A DNA stretch of 64,000 nucleotides from an uncultured Dyadobacter sp. (lineage in GTDB: Bacteria; Bacteroidota; Bacteroidia; Cytophagales; Spirosomataceae): positions 61,305 to 125,304 of the forward strand of contig NZ_CAMLSE010000022.1 of NCBI RefSeq assembly GCF_946482605.1, read 5' to 3'. The notes beneath the pieces are model-generated. The model searched no databases and was not told the origin of the DNA. It saw only the letters and a program-made list of their open reading frames with translations. A program made the position numbers and the translations under genes. This document shows, piece by piece, positions 53,283 through 62,575 of the stretch; positions within the stretch are counted from its first letter, which is position 1; every line of letters starts with the position of its first letter.

Positions 53283-54050
53283 ATGGCCTGGAATCCACAG
53301 ATTTATGATCAGTTTAAAACGGAACGTTCGGCCCCGTTTTTCGACCTGCTGGCAATGCTGGAACGAAAGTCTGTTTCCGATGCGGTCGATTTAGGGTGTG
53401 GTACCGGCGAGTTGACGCAGCATCTGGCAACAGCGTTAGCTGGTGCCAACGTGTTGGGCGTAGATGCTTCGCGGGAAATGCTGGAAAAGTCGGCGGCATT
53501 CGTGACTGACCGGCTCAGTTTTGAATGCATTTCAATAGAAAATTTGCTGGCTAGGGCACAGCAATGGGACGTGGTCTTTTCCAATGCAGCCATTCAATGG
53601 GTGCCTGATCACAAGGTGTTGTTTCCCAAACTGATCGCCGCCGTCCGGCCGGGAGGACAGTTGCTGGCTCAGATGCCCAATCAGCATGAAAACATTTCAA
53701 ACCGCCTTTTACACGAACTGGCTGGCCTGGAACCTTACGCGACGGCGCTGCAAGGCTGGAACCGCATTTCACCGGTGCTCGGCATCGAAGGTTATGCGGA
53801 GCTGCTTTTCGAAAACGGTGGGAAATCGATACAGGTGTTTGAAAAAATATACCCGCTTGTGTTGCCGGATGTGGATGCATTGCTCGAATGGGTTTCCGGT
53901 ACGGCGCTGATCCCCTATCTGGAAAGGCTGGGCGAAGAGATGCACGATCGCTTTGTACAGGATTACAAAAGTCTACTGTTAACCCATTTCGCTAAAACGC
54001 CTGTCTTTTACCCGTTTCGAAGGATCTTGATAGCTGCGACGTTTGAATAG
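53283..54050 (+). CDS. tam: Trans-aconitate 2-methyltransferase-like SAM enzyme
   Basis: 255 residues. MAWNPQIYDQF and DLGCGTGELTQHLA (SAM-binding, 36-50) match Tam, as do DVVFSNAAIQWVPDHKVLFPKL, RPGGQLLAQMPN and LLEWVSGTALIPYLERL. Tam methylates trans-aconitate and removes an inhibitor of aconitase. It follows the ATPase gene by 16 bases. The call is from the whole motif set; a related methyltransferase is possible. Confidence 0.85.
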   Translation: MAWNPQIYDQFKTERSAPFFDLLAMLERKSVSDAVDLGCGTGELTQHLATALAGANVLGVDASREMLEKSAAFVTDRLSFECISIENLLARAQQWDVVFSNAAIQWVPDHKVLFPKLIAAVRPGGQLLAQMPNQHENISNRLLHELAGLEPYATALQGWNRISPVLGIEGYAELLFENGGKSIQVFEKIYPLVLPDVDALLEWVSGTALIPYLERLGEEMHDRFVQDYKSLLLTHFAKTPVFYPFRRILIAATFE

Positions 54051-54052
54051 AT

Positions 54053-54075
54053 AGGGCCGGTTATGCACCGGCCCT
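54053..54075. terminator. Bidirectional terminator between tam and the NmrA-like gene
   Basis: AGGGCCGG (54053-54060) / CCGGCCCT (54068-54075), 7-base loop, between convergent genes. Confidence 0.65.
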
Positions 54076-54084
54076 GAATGGTTG

Positions 54085-54978
54085 TCAGCCAGCAGCATAA
54101 GCCCCTGCAAACCGCTTTGCGAAATCTTCCAGTTTGAAGTTGCTGGTGATTTCCGGCCGGTTTTTCCAATAATCTTCCTGCATCGTGCCATTGCGCAGCG
54201 CCTGGCCCATTTCCATGTAAAGTCGAGCGAAAACGTCGTTCAGACCCGCCTGCACCATCCCGTTATATGCATCTTCGTCGGAGAAAGTTACCCAGGGAAT
54301 ACCTTCTTTGCCCACGGCCTCGCCTAATACCGACGCGATTTCCGAAGGATCGCGTTCATCGCTGGCGATATAGGTGATGCTTTCCGTCTTCGTGAATGGT
54401 GTCAGCAACGCATCCGTTGCCGCCAGTGCGATGTCGTCGGTGTCGGTGAGCACCAGTTTTTCGCCAGTATTTCCAAAATTGCTTCCGGCAATGCCCGCGT
54501 GTTTGATCAGTCCGATCTGGCTGTACAGGTTGCTGAAAAAGTAGGAGGGACGCAGGATTTTGACCTGTAAACCGGAAATGGCGGCCAGCTTTTCTTCCAG
54601 ATATCCCAATGCATCGATCGGTCCCGCGCCCTTACGCAGGTGCGAGCCTATGCTGCTCAGGAGCACGATGCGGCGGATACCCGCCGACTGAATTGCCTGG
54701 ACGTACTTATCCGCGACTTCGAGCTGGAATGCAGCATAGTCGGCAAGTGCAAAGTCGCTGGGAATCATCAGATAGGCAATGTCGCCGCCTTGAAATGCAG
54801 ATTCCAGGAATGCCGTATCCTGAACAGACCCGATGGCAGCCTGTGCCCCAAGACTTTCTATCTGTTCTTTTTTACCTGCGTTGCTACTGATGACGAGCAC
54901 TTCGTGACCAGCTTTGATCAAATTCTGTGTAACGGGAAGGCTGATGTTGCCCAAAGATCCTGTGATGATATATTTCAT
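54085..54978 (-). CDS. NmrA-like NAD(P)H-binding protein (atypical SDR)
   Basis: 297 residues. The nucleotide site is MKYIITGSLGNISLPVTQNLIKAGHEVLVISS (Rossmann, GxxGxxx variant), with IRRIVLLSSIGSH, ILRPSYFFSN and the GEKLVLTDTDDIALAA segment of the NmrA/QOR2 group. It may be a quinone or redox sensor enzyme. It diverges from an HxlR regulator, a standard gene pair in which the regulator controls the reductase. Confidence 0.88.
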   Translation of the reverse strand: MKYIITGSLGNISLPVTQNLIKAGHEVLVISSNAGKKEQIESLGAQAAIGSVQDTAFLESAFQGGDIAYLMIPSDFALADYAAFQLEVADKYVQAIQSAGIRRIVLLSSIGSHLRKGAGPIDALGYLEEKLAAISGLQVKILRPSYFFSNLYSQIGLIKHAGIAGSNFGNTGEKLVLTDTDDIALAATDALLTPFTKTESITYIASDERDPSEIASVLGEAVGKEGIPWVTFSDEDAYNGMVQAGLNDVFARLYMEMGQALRNGTMQEDYWKNRPEITSNFKLEDFAKRFAGAYAAG

Positions 54979-55016
54979 GTCCTTGTGATTGTTTCTGATG
55001 CAGCAAAATTATATTT

Positions 55017-55042
55017 GTACTTACTTTTTGACAAGTACTTAC
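55017..55042. promoter_or_regulatory. Operator candidate in the NmrA/HxlR divergent gap
   Basis: GTACTTAC is repeated at 55017-55024 and 55035-55042, 18 bases apart; the second copy lies in the palindrome AAGTACTT (55033-55040). Located between the two divergent starts, it fits an HxlR dimer site. Confidence 0.5.
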
Positions 55043-55054
55043 CCGAAAGTATGT

Positions 55055-55441
55055 ATGACTAAAATTAAAGAAAGCTCGACTTACAATGCGAACCGTGAGA
55101 TCGTGATGCAGCAATGCCCGGTAACCTACGTCATGAACAAGATCGGGGGCCATTGGAAGCCCATTATTTTGTACCACCTGCTGGCCGGCAGCAAGCGATA
55201 CAGCGAAATCAGGAAAGCCATGCCGCATATTACCGAAAAAATGCTGATTCAGCATTTAAAACAGTTAGAAAGTGATCGATTGCTGGTACGGGAAGCAAAA
55301 CCCGTCGTACCTCCCTATGTTAGCTATACGCTCACGGACGGTGGACGGGAGCTCGAAACGGTGATCAATGCGATGGCCGAATGGGCTTACCGGGACATGC
55401 AGCGCGCGCAGGATTTTGCCGAAGCTGCCCTGGTAGCCTAA
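55055..55441 (+). CDS. HxlR-family transcriptional regulator
   Basis: 128 residues from ATG 55055; the longer frame has a poor N-terminal lead. MQQCPVTYVMNKIGGHWKPIILYHLLAGSKRYSEIRKAMPHITEKMLIQHLKQLESDRLLVREAK is the winged helix with the conserved Cys at the usual place before the first helix (CPVTYVMN), which often senses quinones or oxidants. It diverges from the NmrA-like reductase gene. Confidence 0.93.
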   Translation: MTKIKESSTYNANREIVMQQCPVTYVMNKIGGHWKPIILYHLLAGSKRYSEIRKAMPHITEKMLIQHLKQLESDRLLVREAKPVVPPYVSYTLTDGGRELETVINAMAEWAYRDMQRAQDFAEAALVA

Positions 55442-55531
55442 CCAAAGCGGTCGATCTGTTCAAAATTATGAACCCTGCTGACATAAGGTTGTCACCCGGG
55501 CATTTATTTTGCGTTCAAAAACAGAGCTGAA

Positions 55532-55945
55532 ATGAAAGTACACACCACCAACTACGAAAATACCTTCATCGAAGTGGCCGACGACTGTCCGGCTATATCC
55601 GGAGAAGTACCGCCCATGAAAGGCGAGGGCAAGACCATTGCGGGAATCCAGTACGATATGATCAGGAAGAATCCCTATCAATTTACCTCGGACGACGTGC
55701 TGTTCCAGGTCTTTGCTGAACGCAAGGATTTGACCGAAAGTGAGTTGGACGAGGCCAGAAAGCAATTTTTTTCCAAAGGGCAGGCCTGTTTACGCGCCTC
55801 GCCTCTTGCCAAGCGCTATGGTTGGGGCGTTCATCACGACGAGCAGGGCAAAGTGGCATTGTATGCATGCGATAGCCCGGAATACCAGAAATTTGTACAT
55901 GACGAAGAAACGAAGACCGTGAAAGCGATGAGGTCGAGCAGGTAG
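55532..55945 (+). CDS. DUF6157 family protein
   Basis: 137 residues, cytoplasmic. The family is recognised by TTNYENTFIEVADDCPAISGEVPPMKGEGKTIAGIQYDMI and by ACLRASPLAKRYGWGVHHDEQGKVALYA. No function is known. It stands alone after the HxlR gene. Confidence 0.85.
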   Translation: MKVHTTNYENTFIEVADDCPAISGEVPPMKGEGKTIAGIQYDMIRKNPYQFTSDDVLFQVFAERKDLTESELDEARKQFFSKGQACLRASPLAKRYGWGVHHDEQGKVALYACDSPEYQKFVHDEETKTVKAMRSSR

Positions 55946-56027
55946 CCGTCCGGAAAGCTTTCGAAGAAATTACCGCGACGTTGGGTAGGGTTTTTTATCT
56001 TTACAAAACTCCTCGTCAATCGGTACC

Positions 56028-57680
56028 ATGAAGCTATCTCTTTCTATCACTGCTCTGATCATAATGGCCGCGGCGTGCTGCCTGGCACAGCCGGCAATGG
56101 TTATCGAACCCGTCGTCTCCGGGTTCACAAGGCCCGTGAAAGTAACCAATGGAGGGGACAGCCGTCTTTTCGTGGCGGAGATCGGGGGGAAGATCAGGAT
56201 CGTCAAGAACGGCGCCATTGTGTCTCAACCGTTTCTCGATATAGGGGCGAAAGTCAACAATCCGGATTGGGCAGGCATTTTCAGTATCGCTTTTGATCCG
56301 GCCTACCAGGCCAACGGCCACTTCTACGTCTTGTACGTTGTTAAAGACCGTTTCGAAGTGCAGGTTTCCCGGTTCAGCCGCTCCGCAGGCGACGCCGATC
56401 TGGCTGACCCCAATTCGGAGCAGAAAGTGCTTACAATCCCGTACACGGATGTCCTGGGAGGGCACAGGGGAGGGGATATGGCTTTTGGAAAAGATGGCTT
56501 TCTGTATATCTCGACGGGAGACAACGGGCCCGGTTCCAGAGGGGTGACCGGCGATCCGGAAAACAACGCCCAGAATACGACCCGGCTTTACGGCAAGCTT
56601 CTCAGGATCGATGTCGTAAACGCATTACCTGTCACGCCAACCCCCGACAAAATCTTTGCCTTGGGCCTGCGCAATCCCTGGCGGTTCAGTATCGACCGGC
56701 TCAACGGCGACTTCTGGATCGGCGACAATGGCCAGGATGGCTGGGAGGAAGTAAACTATCTCAAATATCCTTTTGAAGTAGCGGCCCCCAACTTCGGATG
56801 GAGCTGCCTGGAAGGAAATCAAAGCTACACCGCATCCCATTGCGCACCGGGCACTACTTACCAGGCGCCCAGGGTAACGTACCCTGGTTTTACCAACAAC
56901 GGCGGTCTCGACGCGTCGGTGATGGGCGGATATGTGTACCGCGGAAGCCGTTATCCTTCGCTGAAAGGCTATTACTTCTTTGGGGATTATACATCGGGCA
57001 AAATCGGGTTCGTTAACCCGTCAGGTATTCCAACCGTCAATGCGGGCCTCAGCTATCCTTCCGTGATTTCTTTTGGGGAAAATCAGGCGGGCGAACTGTA
57101 TCTGCTCTCGTTTCTGAACGGAACGCTGGCACGGATGACCAGCCCGGACGATCCTCTGCCGGTTAAACTTGTCTTTTTCAGGCCTCAGTGGCGCGAACGT
57201 TCCCTTGTGCTGGAATGGAAAACTTCCTTTGAAAGTAATTTTGCAGATTTCGAACTGGAACGGAGCACCGACGGGCATCATTTCAAACTGTTGGATCACA
57301 TTGCGCCGTTGGGCGCGGGTCGTACATATTCATTTCCGGACAGTACACCGACTACAAAAACCAGCTATTACCGGCTTAAAATGACGGACTTGGACGGAAG
57401 CTACGCGTACAGTAAAATTGTAGCAGGCATCGGCGGGCAGGACGCGGAGCTTTTGGTATATCCCAATCCCGTTTCGCACCAATGTCAGATCGAGGGTATC
57501 AGAAAAGGTGCGCGGATCGCGCTCTACAATGCGGCGGGAGACAGGCTATGGTCGGGAACTTCGCAATCGGATAGCAGAATGTCGCTCGATTTGAGTGGCC
57601 GGGTGGCGGGAATTTATACCGTGATCATCGAGGACGATGCCGCGGGTTTCCAGAAAAGCATTAAGATCATCAGGAAATGA
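56028..57680 (+). CDS. PQQ-type sugar dehydrogenase-like propeller with type IX secretion tail
   Basis: 550 residues. Signal peptide about 1-20 (ending CCLAQ). Residues about 25-365 form the soluble glucose/sorbosone-dehydrogenase propeller: VVSGFTRPVKVTNGGDSRLFVAEIGGKIRIV, GGHRGGDMAFGKDGFLYISTGDNG and LGLRNPWRFSIDRLNGDFWIGDNGQDGWEEVNY. A beta-sandwich follows (about 375-460), then LLVYPNPVSHQCQIEG...GIYTVIIEDDAAGFQKSIKIIRK, a T9SS type A sorting domain. The protein is therefore exported to the cell surface or medium. PQQ synthesis genes are not in the window. Confidence 0.9.
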   Translation: MKLSLSITALIIMAAACCLAQPAMVIEPVVSGFTRPVKVTNGGDSRLFVAEIGGKIRIVKNGAIVSQPFLDIGAKVNNPDWAGIFSIAFDPAYQANGHFYVLYVVKDRFEVQVSRFSRSAGDADLADPNSEQKVLTIPYTDVLGGHRGGDMAFGKDGFLYISTGDNGPGSRGVTGDPENNAQNTTRLYGKLLRIDVVNALPVTPTPDKIFALGLRNPWRFSIDRLNGDFWIGDNGQDGWEEVNYLKYPFEVAAPNFGWSCLEGNQSYTASHCAPGTTYQAPRVTYPGFTNNGGLDASVMGGYVYRGSRYPSLKGYYFFGDYTSGKIGFVNPSGIPTVNAGLSYPSVISFGENQAGELYLLSFLNGTLARMTSPDDPLPVKLVFFRPQWRERSLVLEWKTSFESNFADFELERSTDGHHFKLLDHIAPLGAGRTYSFPDSTPTTKTSYYRLKMTDLDGSYAYSKIVAGIGGQDAELLVYPNPVSHQCQIEGIRKGARIALYNAAGDRLWSGTSQSDSRMSLDLSGRVAGIYTVIIEDDAAGFQKSIKIIRK

Positions 57681-57735
57681 GTTGACAGTTTTAGCTTAAT
57701 AAATCCCTTTACATCCACATCCTTAGCATTAGTCC

Positions 57736-58431
57736 ATGAAAAAATTAGGGCTCGTAGGCGGTATGAGCTGGGTCTCGACCATCGATTACTATCGTTTTAT
57801 CAATGAAGAGGTGAATGCCAGATTGGGCGGCATCTATTCCGCGGAATGCATTATTTATTCCGTCAATTTCCATGAGTTTGTAATCAACAACACAGCAGGA
57901 CTCTGGGACCGTACTTTCGAGTTGCTCCTGGCTGCCTGTCAGAATCTGGAAAAAAGCGGTGCTGAGGGCATTGTGCTTTGCGCTAATACCGCTCACGCTG
58001 TGGCCGACCGGCTAGAAGAGCATCTGTCACTTCCGATTATACATATCGTTACCGCAACGGCAGAAGCCATTCATCGGAAAGGTTTGAAGAAGGTAGGCTT
58101 GCTTGGGACGAAGTTTACCATGGAAATGGATTTTTATAAAGACAAGATCCGCAGCTTGGGTGTCGAACCGATGATCCCGGAAAGCCGGGAAACGCGCGAT
58201 TACATTCAGGAAACATTGCGTGACGAGCTAGGCAAGGGGATAATCAAAGAGGAAACCCGCCGCGAATACCTGAAAATCATGGACCAGCTCATTGCTCAGG
58301 GCGCCGAAGGCATCATCCTCGGGTGTACGGAAATACCGATGATCATCAGTCAGCCGGACGTACAGGTGCCGGTCTTCGACACTACCAGAATTCATTCACA
58401 GGCGGCGGTCGCATTCGCATTAAATGCCTGA
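57736..58431 (+). CDS. Aspartate/glutamate racemase family protein
   Basis: 231 residues. The two catalytic cysteines are C82 (LCANTAH) and C197 (GCTEIP), in the two pseudo-symmetric halves, and the start LGLVGGMSWVSTIDYYRFINE is the family signature. Such enzymes of the YgeA group racemise amino acids without PLP. It converges on the transglutaminase-like gene. Confidence 0.93.
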   Translation: MKKLGLVGGMSWVSTIDYYRFINEEVNARLGGIYSAECIIYSVNFHEFVINNTAGLWDRTFELLLAACQNLEKSGAEGIVLCANTAHAVADRLEEHLSLPIIHIVTATAEAIHRKGLKKVGLLGTKFTMEMDFYKDKIRSLGVEPMIPESRETRDYIQETLRDELGKGIIKEETRREYLKIMDQLIAQGAEGIILGCTEIPMIISQPDVQVPVFDTTRIHSQAAVAFALNA

Positions 58432-58472
58432 GCCGTCAGTGGGCGGAAACGTCGATTGATGTTGATCAAAAA

Positions 58473-59570
58473 CTACATGACGAAGACAAACCTGCGCAGC
58501 GGCTTTCGGGTGTTCAGGTAGCGCCGGATGAAGGCAGATTCGGAGTCAATCAATGCGGAAATCTCGGCGGCTTTCTTTTTAAGCGACGCAATGTTGGCCG
58601 TAATAGCAGCATTCGGTGTATCGATCAGCTCAACAGTTTTGAGTGTGGCTTCAATTTTTGATCTGATGGAATCGGGGACTGCCTGTAATTGCCCGTCGCT
58701 CCAATCCGGATTTTTGAAACGACGATTTTTCCCGGCTACATAATTATTGTATTCATCAACCGCGCGTTGCATGTTGCGGAAACCGCTGTCCATCCAATCC
58801 ACATGCTGGTAATGTTTGATTTTGTTATCGAGATATGCCAGATAGTCTTGCAGCAACTGGTTTTTCACTCCTTTTGCATCGATTCTGGCCAGTTCGCTTT
58901 TCAGTCGCGCCAGCTTTGATTGCTTCTCGTATAGCCGAAGTGAATCTTCGAACTGAAAAGGGGCAGTTGTATTGCTCTCCAAACTGTGCTGCTGAATTTG
59001 AATGTGTGACAGGGGGTGGTGCTGAAATTGCCAGAGCGGGTCAAAAGGAATGTGTGTTTCGGCAAATTCCGAAGGCTTGTTGGCAAACCATTGATCGTCG
59101 TACTTCTTCACAAATCTGTTTTGAATGACATAACCCGAAGCCCAGGTCGGATCGAACATGAGCCATTCCTGATTGACCCTGACGGCATTCCAGACGTGCC
59201 CGACCTGATCATTGACACGCCCACCCGCGATGACATATCCGTCGATCACATAGGATTGGTAACCCAGGCGTTTCACGAGCGCGTCGAATAACCGGGCGTA
59301 GTGAAAGCAGATGCCTTTTTTGGTTACGATCACCTCGCGGACGTAGTCCTTATCGGAGTTCTCCCAGGTAAGTGTTTTGCTCTTTAGCAGCGTTCTGCGC
59401 ATATCGTATTCGATTTCATTTGCCACCCATTCAAATGCACTCCGAATGGTATCTTGTTTAAAATCAATCTGTTTGATAATGGCATCAAGCTCTTGCTGCT
59501 GAGCTGAAGCAGGCTTTGAAAAGATGAGGCACAACAGGGCCGATAGGAAGTGCCAATACGTAGATCGCAT
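58473..59570 (-). CDS. Secreted transglutaminase-like protein
   Basis: 365 residues. Signal peptide about 1-24 (ending ASAQQ). The papain-like triad is visible: C88 (KKGICFHYARLF), H125 (VGHVWNAV) and D140 (MFDPTWASG). The C-terminal 180 residues are helical with no named domain. It may cleave or crosslink peptides; the reaction is unknown. Confidence 0.88.
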   Translation of the reverse strand: MRSTYWHFLSALLCLIFSKPASAQQQELDAIIKQIDFKQDTIRSAFEWVANEIEYDMRRTLLKSKTLTWENSDKDYVREVIVTKKGICFHYARLFDALVKRLGYQSYVIDGYVIAGGRVNDQVGHVWNAVRVNQEWLMFDPTWASGYVIQNRFVKKYDDQWFANKPSEFAETHIPFDPLWQFQHHPLSHIQIQQHSLESNTTAPFQFEDSLRLYEKQSKLARLKSELARIDAKGVKNQLLQDYLAYLDNKIKHYQHVDWMDSGFRNMQRAVDEYNNYVAGKNRRFKNPDWSDGQLQAVPDSIRSKIEATLKTVELIDTPNAAITANIASLKKKAAEISALIDSESAFIRRYLNTRKPLRRFVFVM

Positions 59571-59617
59571 GGGGCGGATGGAGGTTTTTGCTGTGAAACT
59601 ATCTCTTTATCAGTAGC

Positions 59618-59664
59618 TGTACACAAAGCCGGCTGTCCGAATAGGGCGAGCGGCTTTGTGTACA
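59618..59664 (-). terminator. Long-stem hairpin after the M81 gene
   Basis: A perfect 14-bp stem TGTACACAAAGCCG / CGGCTTTGTGTACA with a 19-base loop, 9 bases beyond the M81 stop on the minus strand. There is no clear T-run, so processing or protection of the mRNA end is also possible. Confidence 0.6.
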
Positions 59665-59672
59665 GGTGCTGA

Positions 59673-61244
59673 TCAGAGTTTGTCGGACGCCGGCACCAGC
59701 TTCGCCTTCAGATCCGGATCTTTCATATCCTTGTCGAGGGGGAACATCGGGTGCTTGATGCGTTTGTAAGGCAGACGGTCCAGATCCTGGTCGACGCCAC
59801 CGGGTGTAAGCGACAGAATCCAGTCGGCGCGCATGTTGTAGAGTTCGGGTTCCAAATAACCGATCTTGACCACCACGATGTCGGATTTGTGGGGATTCAG
59901 GCCCAGCCGGGTGAAATCGGCCTCTTTGTGATAGGGCTTACGCTTTTTAGTAACGATCACGTGCACACTGCCCACTTTGATAACCACTTCGGTCTCCGCA
60001 TTGATATCACCGTGGTGGATGGCCTCGACAGTTCCAACCAGATGCACGGGCGGTGCAAAACGCGCATCTACTTTTGCACCCGCGTGCGCGTCGATTTTGC
60101 CTCCGACCCCTGCTTTCACCGCTGCTTCCACCAATTCGGGGCCGGGAATGGATGCGTAAATGAGTGATGGGCCACTATCTGATTTGAACTCCGGGCGTTT
60201 CAGGATTTCGGTGATCGTCCAGGTCACATCACCCGCACCACCCGCGGTAGGATTATCGCCGGAGTCACTGATAAAGAACGGGTGCTTGTCGCTGGCGAGC
60301 GCTTTCTGCAATGCACCTTTCAGGTCATCTGTCGGGGCTACGAATGCGAATTCCTTTCGCACATCCCAGAAACTTTTTGCCAGCATTTCGGCGGTCTGTG
60401 TCACTTTGCCTTTGTCGTCGCCGGTGACCATAACCACGGCATGGTTGCGGGGTTCGTCGGCCCAGGCATAGCCGACCCACATGGCGGCGTCGATAATGCC
60501 GGGCTGCACCGAGGCGGGAGCTACTTTTGCGTATAGCGATTTGCCGGGCTCGATGCGAGTGCTGGTTTTTTCGCCGGGAAGCAGGACTGGGACCGGAATC
60601 CAGGCTTTGTAGGCGGGCTTCCCTTTCCCGCTTTCGAGCCGTGACAACAGGTTGGCCACAGCACGGCGCTTGGACTGCATGGCGTCTTCATGAGGAGCCA
60701 TACGGTAACAAGTGATCAGGTCTGTGTGCTGCGCCAACCGCCAGGAAACGTTGCCGTGCAGGTCCATACAAGTAGAAATCAATACTTTTTTGCCGATCAC
60801 CTCACGAATACGGACAATGAGGTCACCCTCCGGATCGTCGAGCCCTTCCACGCTCATAGCACCGTGAATATCGAAGTACAAACCATCATAGGGGCCGTTC
60901 TTTTTCAAAAGTTCCAGTGTTTGTTTCACGAGCGACTCATAAGCCTCGCGCGTCACCATGCCCCCGGGCAGGGATTTTCCCACCAATGCAGGCAACCATT
61001 CGGCCCGTTTTCGCAGATTGGAATCCGCGGCCATAAAGGGGTAGGAGGTGAATATCTGTTCGCCGCGTTTGGCATGAAAAGCAGCCTCCTGCGTTCTGGC
61101 CGGCGAAAATGTGCTCGATTCAATGCCTAACCCGGCAATGGCAATGCGCGGTAACGCCTTCTGCTTTTTTTCGCCACTAGCAAAAGACACCGTTTGCAGA
61201 CCGGCCAAAAGGAGAGAAATGATCAGGGAAAATGTAATTTTCAT
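59673..61244 (-). CDS. M81 family metallopeptidase (MlrC-like)
   Basis: 523 residues. Signal peptide about 1-23 (FASGEKK start of mature). The M81 core has RIAIAGLGIESSTFSPA, GLYFDIHGAMSVEGLDDPEGDLI (zinc-type Asp and His), DLHGNVSW and CYRMAPHEDAMQSKRRA, then FISDSGDNPTAGGAGDVTWTI in the second domain. MlrC is the last enzyme of microcystin breakdown; in Cytophagales its role is wider and unknown. Export is suggested by the signal. Confidence 0.9.
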   Translation of the reverse strand: MKITFSLIISLLLAGLQTVSFASGEKKQKALPRIAIAGLGIESSTFSPARTQEAAFHAKRGEQIFTSYPFMAADSNLRKRAEWLPALVGKSLPGGMVTREAYESLVKQTLELLKKNGPYDGLYFDIHGAMSVEGLDDPEGDLIVRIREVIGKKVLISTCMDLHGNVSWRLAQHTDLITCYRMAPHEDAMQSKRRAVANLLSRLESGKGKPAYKAWIPVPVLLPGEKTSTRIEPGKSLYAKVAPASVQPGIIDAAMWVGYAWADEPRNHAVVMVTGDDKGKVTQTAEMLAKSFWDVRKEFAFVAPTDDLKGALQKALASDKHPFFISDSGDNPTAGGAGDVTWTITEILKRPEFKSDSGPSLIYASIPGPELVEAAVKAGVGGKIDAHAGAKVDARFAPPVHLVGTVEAIHHGDINAETEVVIKVGSVHVIVTKKRKPYHKEADFTRLGLNPHKSDIVVVKIGYLEPELYNMRADWILSLTPGGVDQDLDRLPYKRIKHPMFPLDKDMKDPDLKAKLVPASDKL

Positions 61245-61333
61245 AGGTTATGTTTTAACAATGGAGCACTGCTCCTCTATTTTGTTTAAACATAATTAAA
61301 AATGGCGAAATGCGGAGGTTTGTGGGTGCTTTG

Positions 61334-61364
61334 GAATTTGTGCAAGCGGCACTTGCACAAATTA
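61334..61364. repeat. DUF1016 palindrome, copy 1 (family 4)
   Basis: GAATTTGTGCAAGCG-G-CACTTGCACAAATTA, a 31-base near-perfect palindrome downstream of the DUF1016 gene. The same palindrome occurs inside that gene (62130-62160) and upstream of it (62591-62621). Confidence 0.8.
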
Positions 61365-61401
61365 CCAGCTCTGAATTTCAACGCCCAATGGGTGCATCAT
61401 A

Positions 61402-62451
61402 TCATTTCGATTTCCGGTGTCCATTAGTTTTTGGCGGACCTATTTCCTGCTCGATTGACTTAATGGACGGCAGGGAGGCTTTTAGATTTTTGGGCATTGC
61501 TTCAATCAATTGATATTCTGAAACGCCTATTGGTTTGGAAAGGTCGCGTAATGCATATTCGGCGATGACGCCGTTTTTATCCTGGCAGATCAGCAACCCG
61601 ATACTAGGCTGATCCAATTCTGATTTTAATTTGTCGTCGGCGACCGAAAGGTAGAAGTTGAGCTTTCCAGCATATTCAGGCATGAATTTCCCTTTTTTCA
61701 GCTCCACTACAATATAGCAATGCAATTTGAGATGATAAAAAAGTAAATCCATGTAGAAATCCTGGTCACCCACCTCAACATGGAATTGCTTTCCTACAAA
61801 TGCGAACCCTGCTCCCAGTTCCAGCAAAAACTTCATGACGTGATCGGTTAAGGCATCTTCTAGTTCTTTTTCCTGGCAAAACTCGGTAAGATTCAGGAAA
61901 TCGAATATATAGGGGTCCTTCGTAATTTGTTGCGCCAGATCGGATTGCGGAGAAGATAGCACCGAGCTGAAATTGGAAATGGCCTTACCTTTCCTTTTGT
62001 AGTAACCCGAATCGATCTGAGCGAGCATCACGTTGCGAGACCAGCCATTTTTATGGGTTTCCTGAACATAAAAAATACGTTCTTCGTGGCTTTTTACTTT
62101 GTTCAACAGGGTGATATGATGATACCAGGGAATTTGTGCAAGTGTCGCTTGCACAAATTCAGCATCGGTGTAAACAGACGCAAATTGCCTCATATATTTG
62201 AGATTTCTCGCTGAAAATCCCTGCATGTCGGAAAACTCCTTCCGAAGGTCTTGTGAGAGCTTGTCGATCACCTTGGCACCCCATTCAGAGCGGTTTTGCT
62301 GGTCTAGTATCCAACGCCCTATTTGCCAGTAAATGAGAAGTAATGCGGAGTTTGCAGCTAAATTTACTTTAAACCTGACTAACCGGATTTCAGATTTAAT
62401 CCTGTCTAGAAAATCGCCGTAGCCTGCCGGTAAGTGCTCTTGTTGCATCAA
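61402..62451 (-). CDS. DUF1016/YhcG-type PDDEXK nuclease
   Basis: 349 residues. The N-terminal DUF1016 domain (about 15-165) includes LLIYWQIGRWI, GFSARNLKYMRQFASVY and AEFVQATLAQIPWYHHITLLNKV. The nuclease core has D235 (DFYMDLLFYH), E250 and K252 (CYIVVELKKG), the PD-ExK set, then YAGKLNFYLSVADD. The family occurs near restriction-modification genes and acts on DNA, but its exact role is open. Residues 98-107 (EFVQATLAQI) are encoded by a 31-base palindrome repeated on both flanks. Confidence 0.92.
   Translation of the reverse strand: MMQQEHLPAGYGDFLDRIKSEIRLVRFKVNLAANSALLLIYWQIGRWILDQQNRSEWGAKVIDKLSQDLRKEFSDMQGFSARNLKYMRQFASVYTDAEFVQATLAQIPWYHHITLLNKVKSHEERIFYVQETHKNGWSRNVMLAQIDSGYYKRKGKAISNFSSVLSSPQSDLAQQITKDPYIFDFLNLTEFCQEKELEDALTDHVMKFLLELGAGFAFVGKQFHVEVGDQDFYMDLLFYHLKLHCYIVVELKKGKFMPEYAGKLNFYLSVADDKLKSELDQPSIGLLICQDKNGVIAEYALRDLSKPIGVSEYQLIEAMPKNLKASLPSIKSIEQEIGPPKTNGHRKSK
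62130..62160 (-). repeat. DUF1016 palindrome, copy 2, inside the coding region
   Basis: GAATTTGTGCAAGTG-T-CGCTTGCACAAATTC. It encodes residues 98-107 of the nuclease; because it is self-complementary both strands can read E-F-V-Q-A-x-L-A-Q-I. Confidence 0.8.
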
Positions 62452-62575
62452 ATTAGTGGGAGGGTAAGGTCACAAATTAGTAATAAACATAATTTGTATA
62501 AACCCGAACTGGCGAAGGCTTACCGGGCAGCCGAATTGAATTAGCAGAAGGTAAAATGGTAGTATCTTTTGGACG

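Noticed and set aside
61310..61513. Short + frame reading FVGALEFVQAALAQI
   Set aside because: The likeness to DUF1016 comes only from the palindrome; the rest has no homology and overlaps the nuclease gene in antisense.
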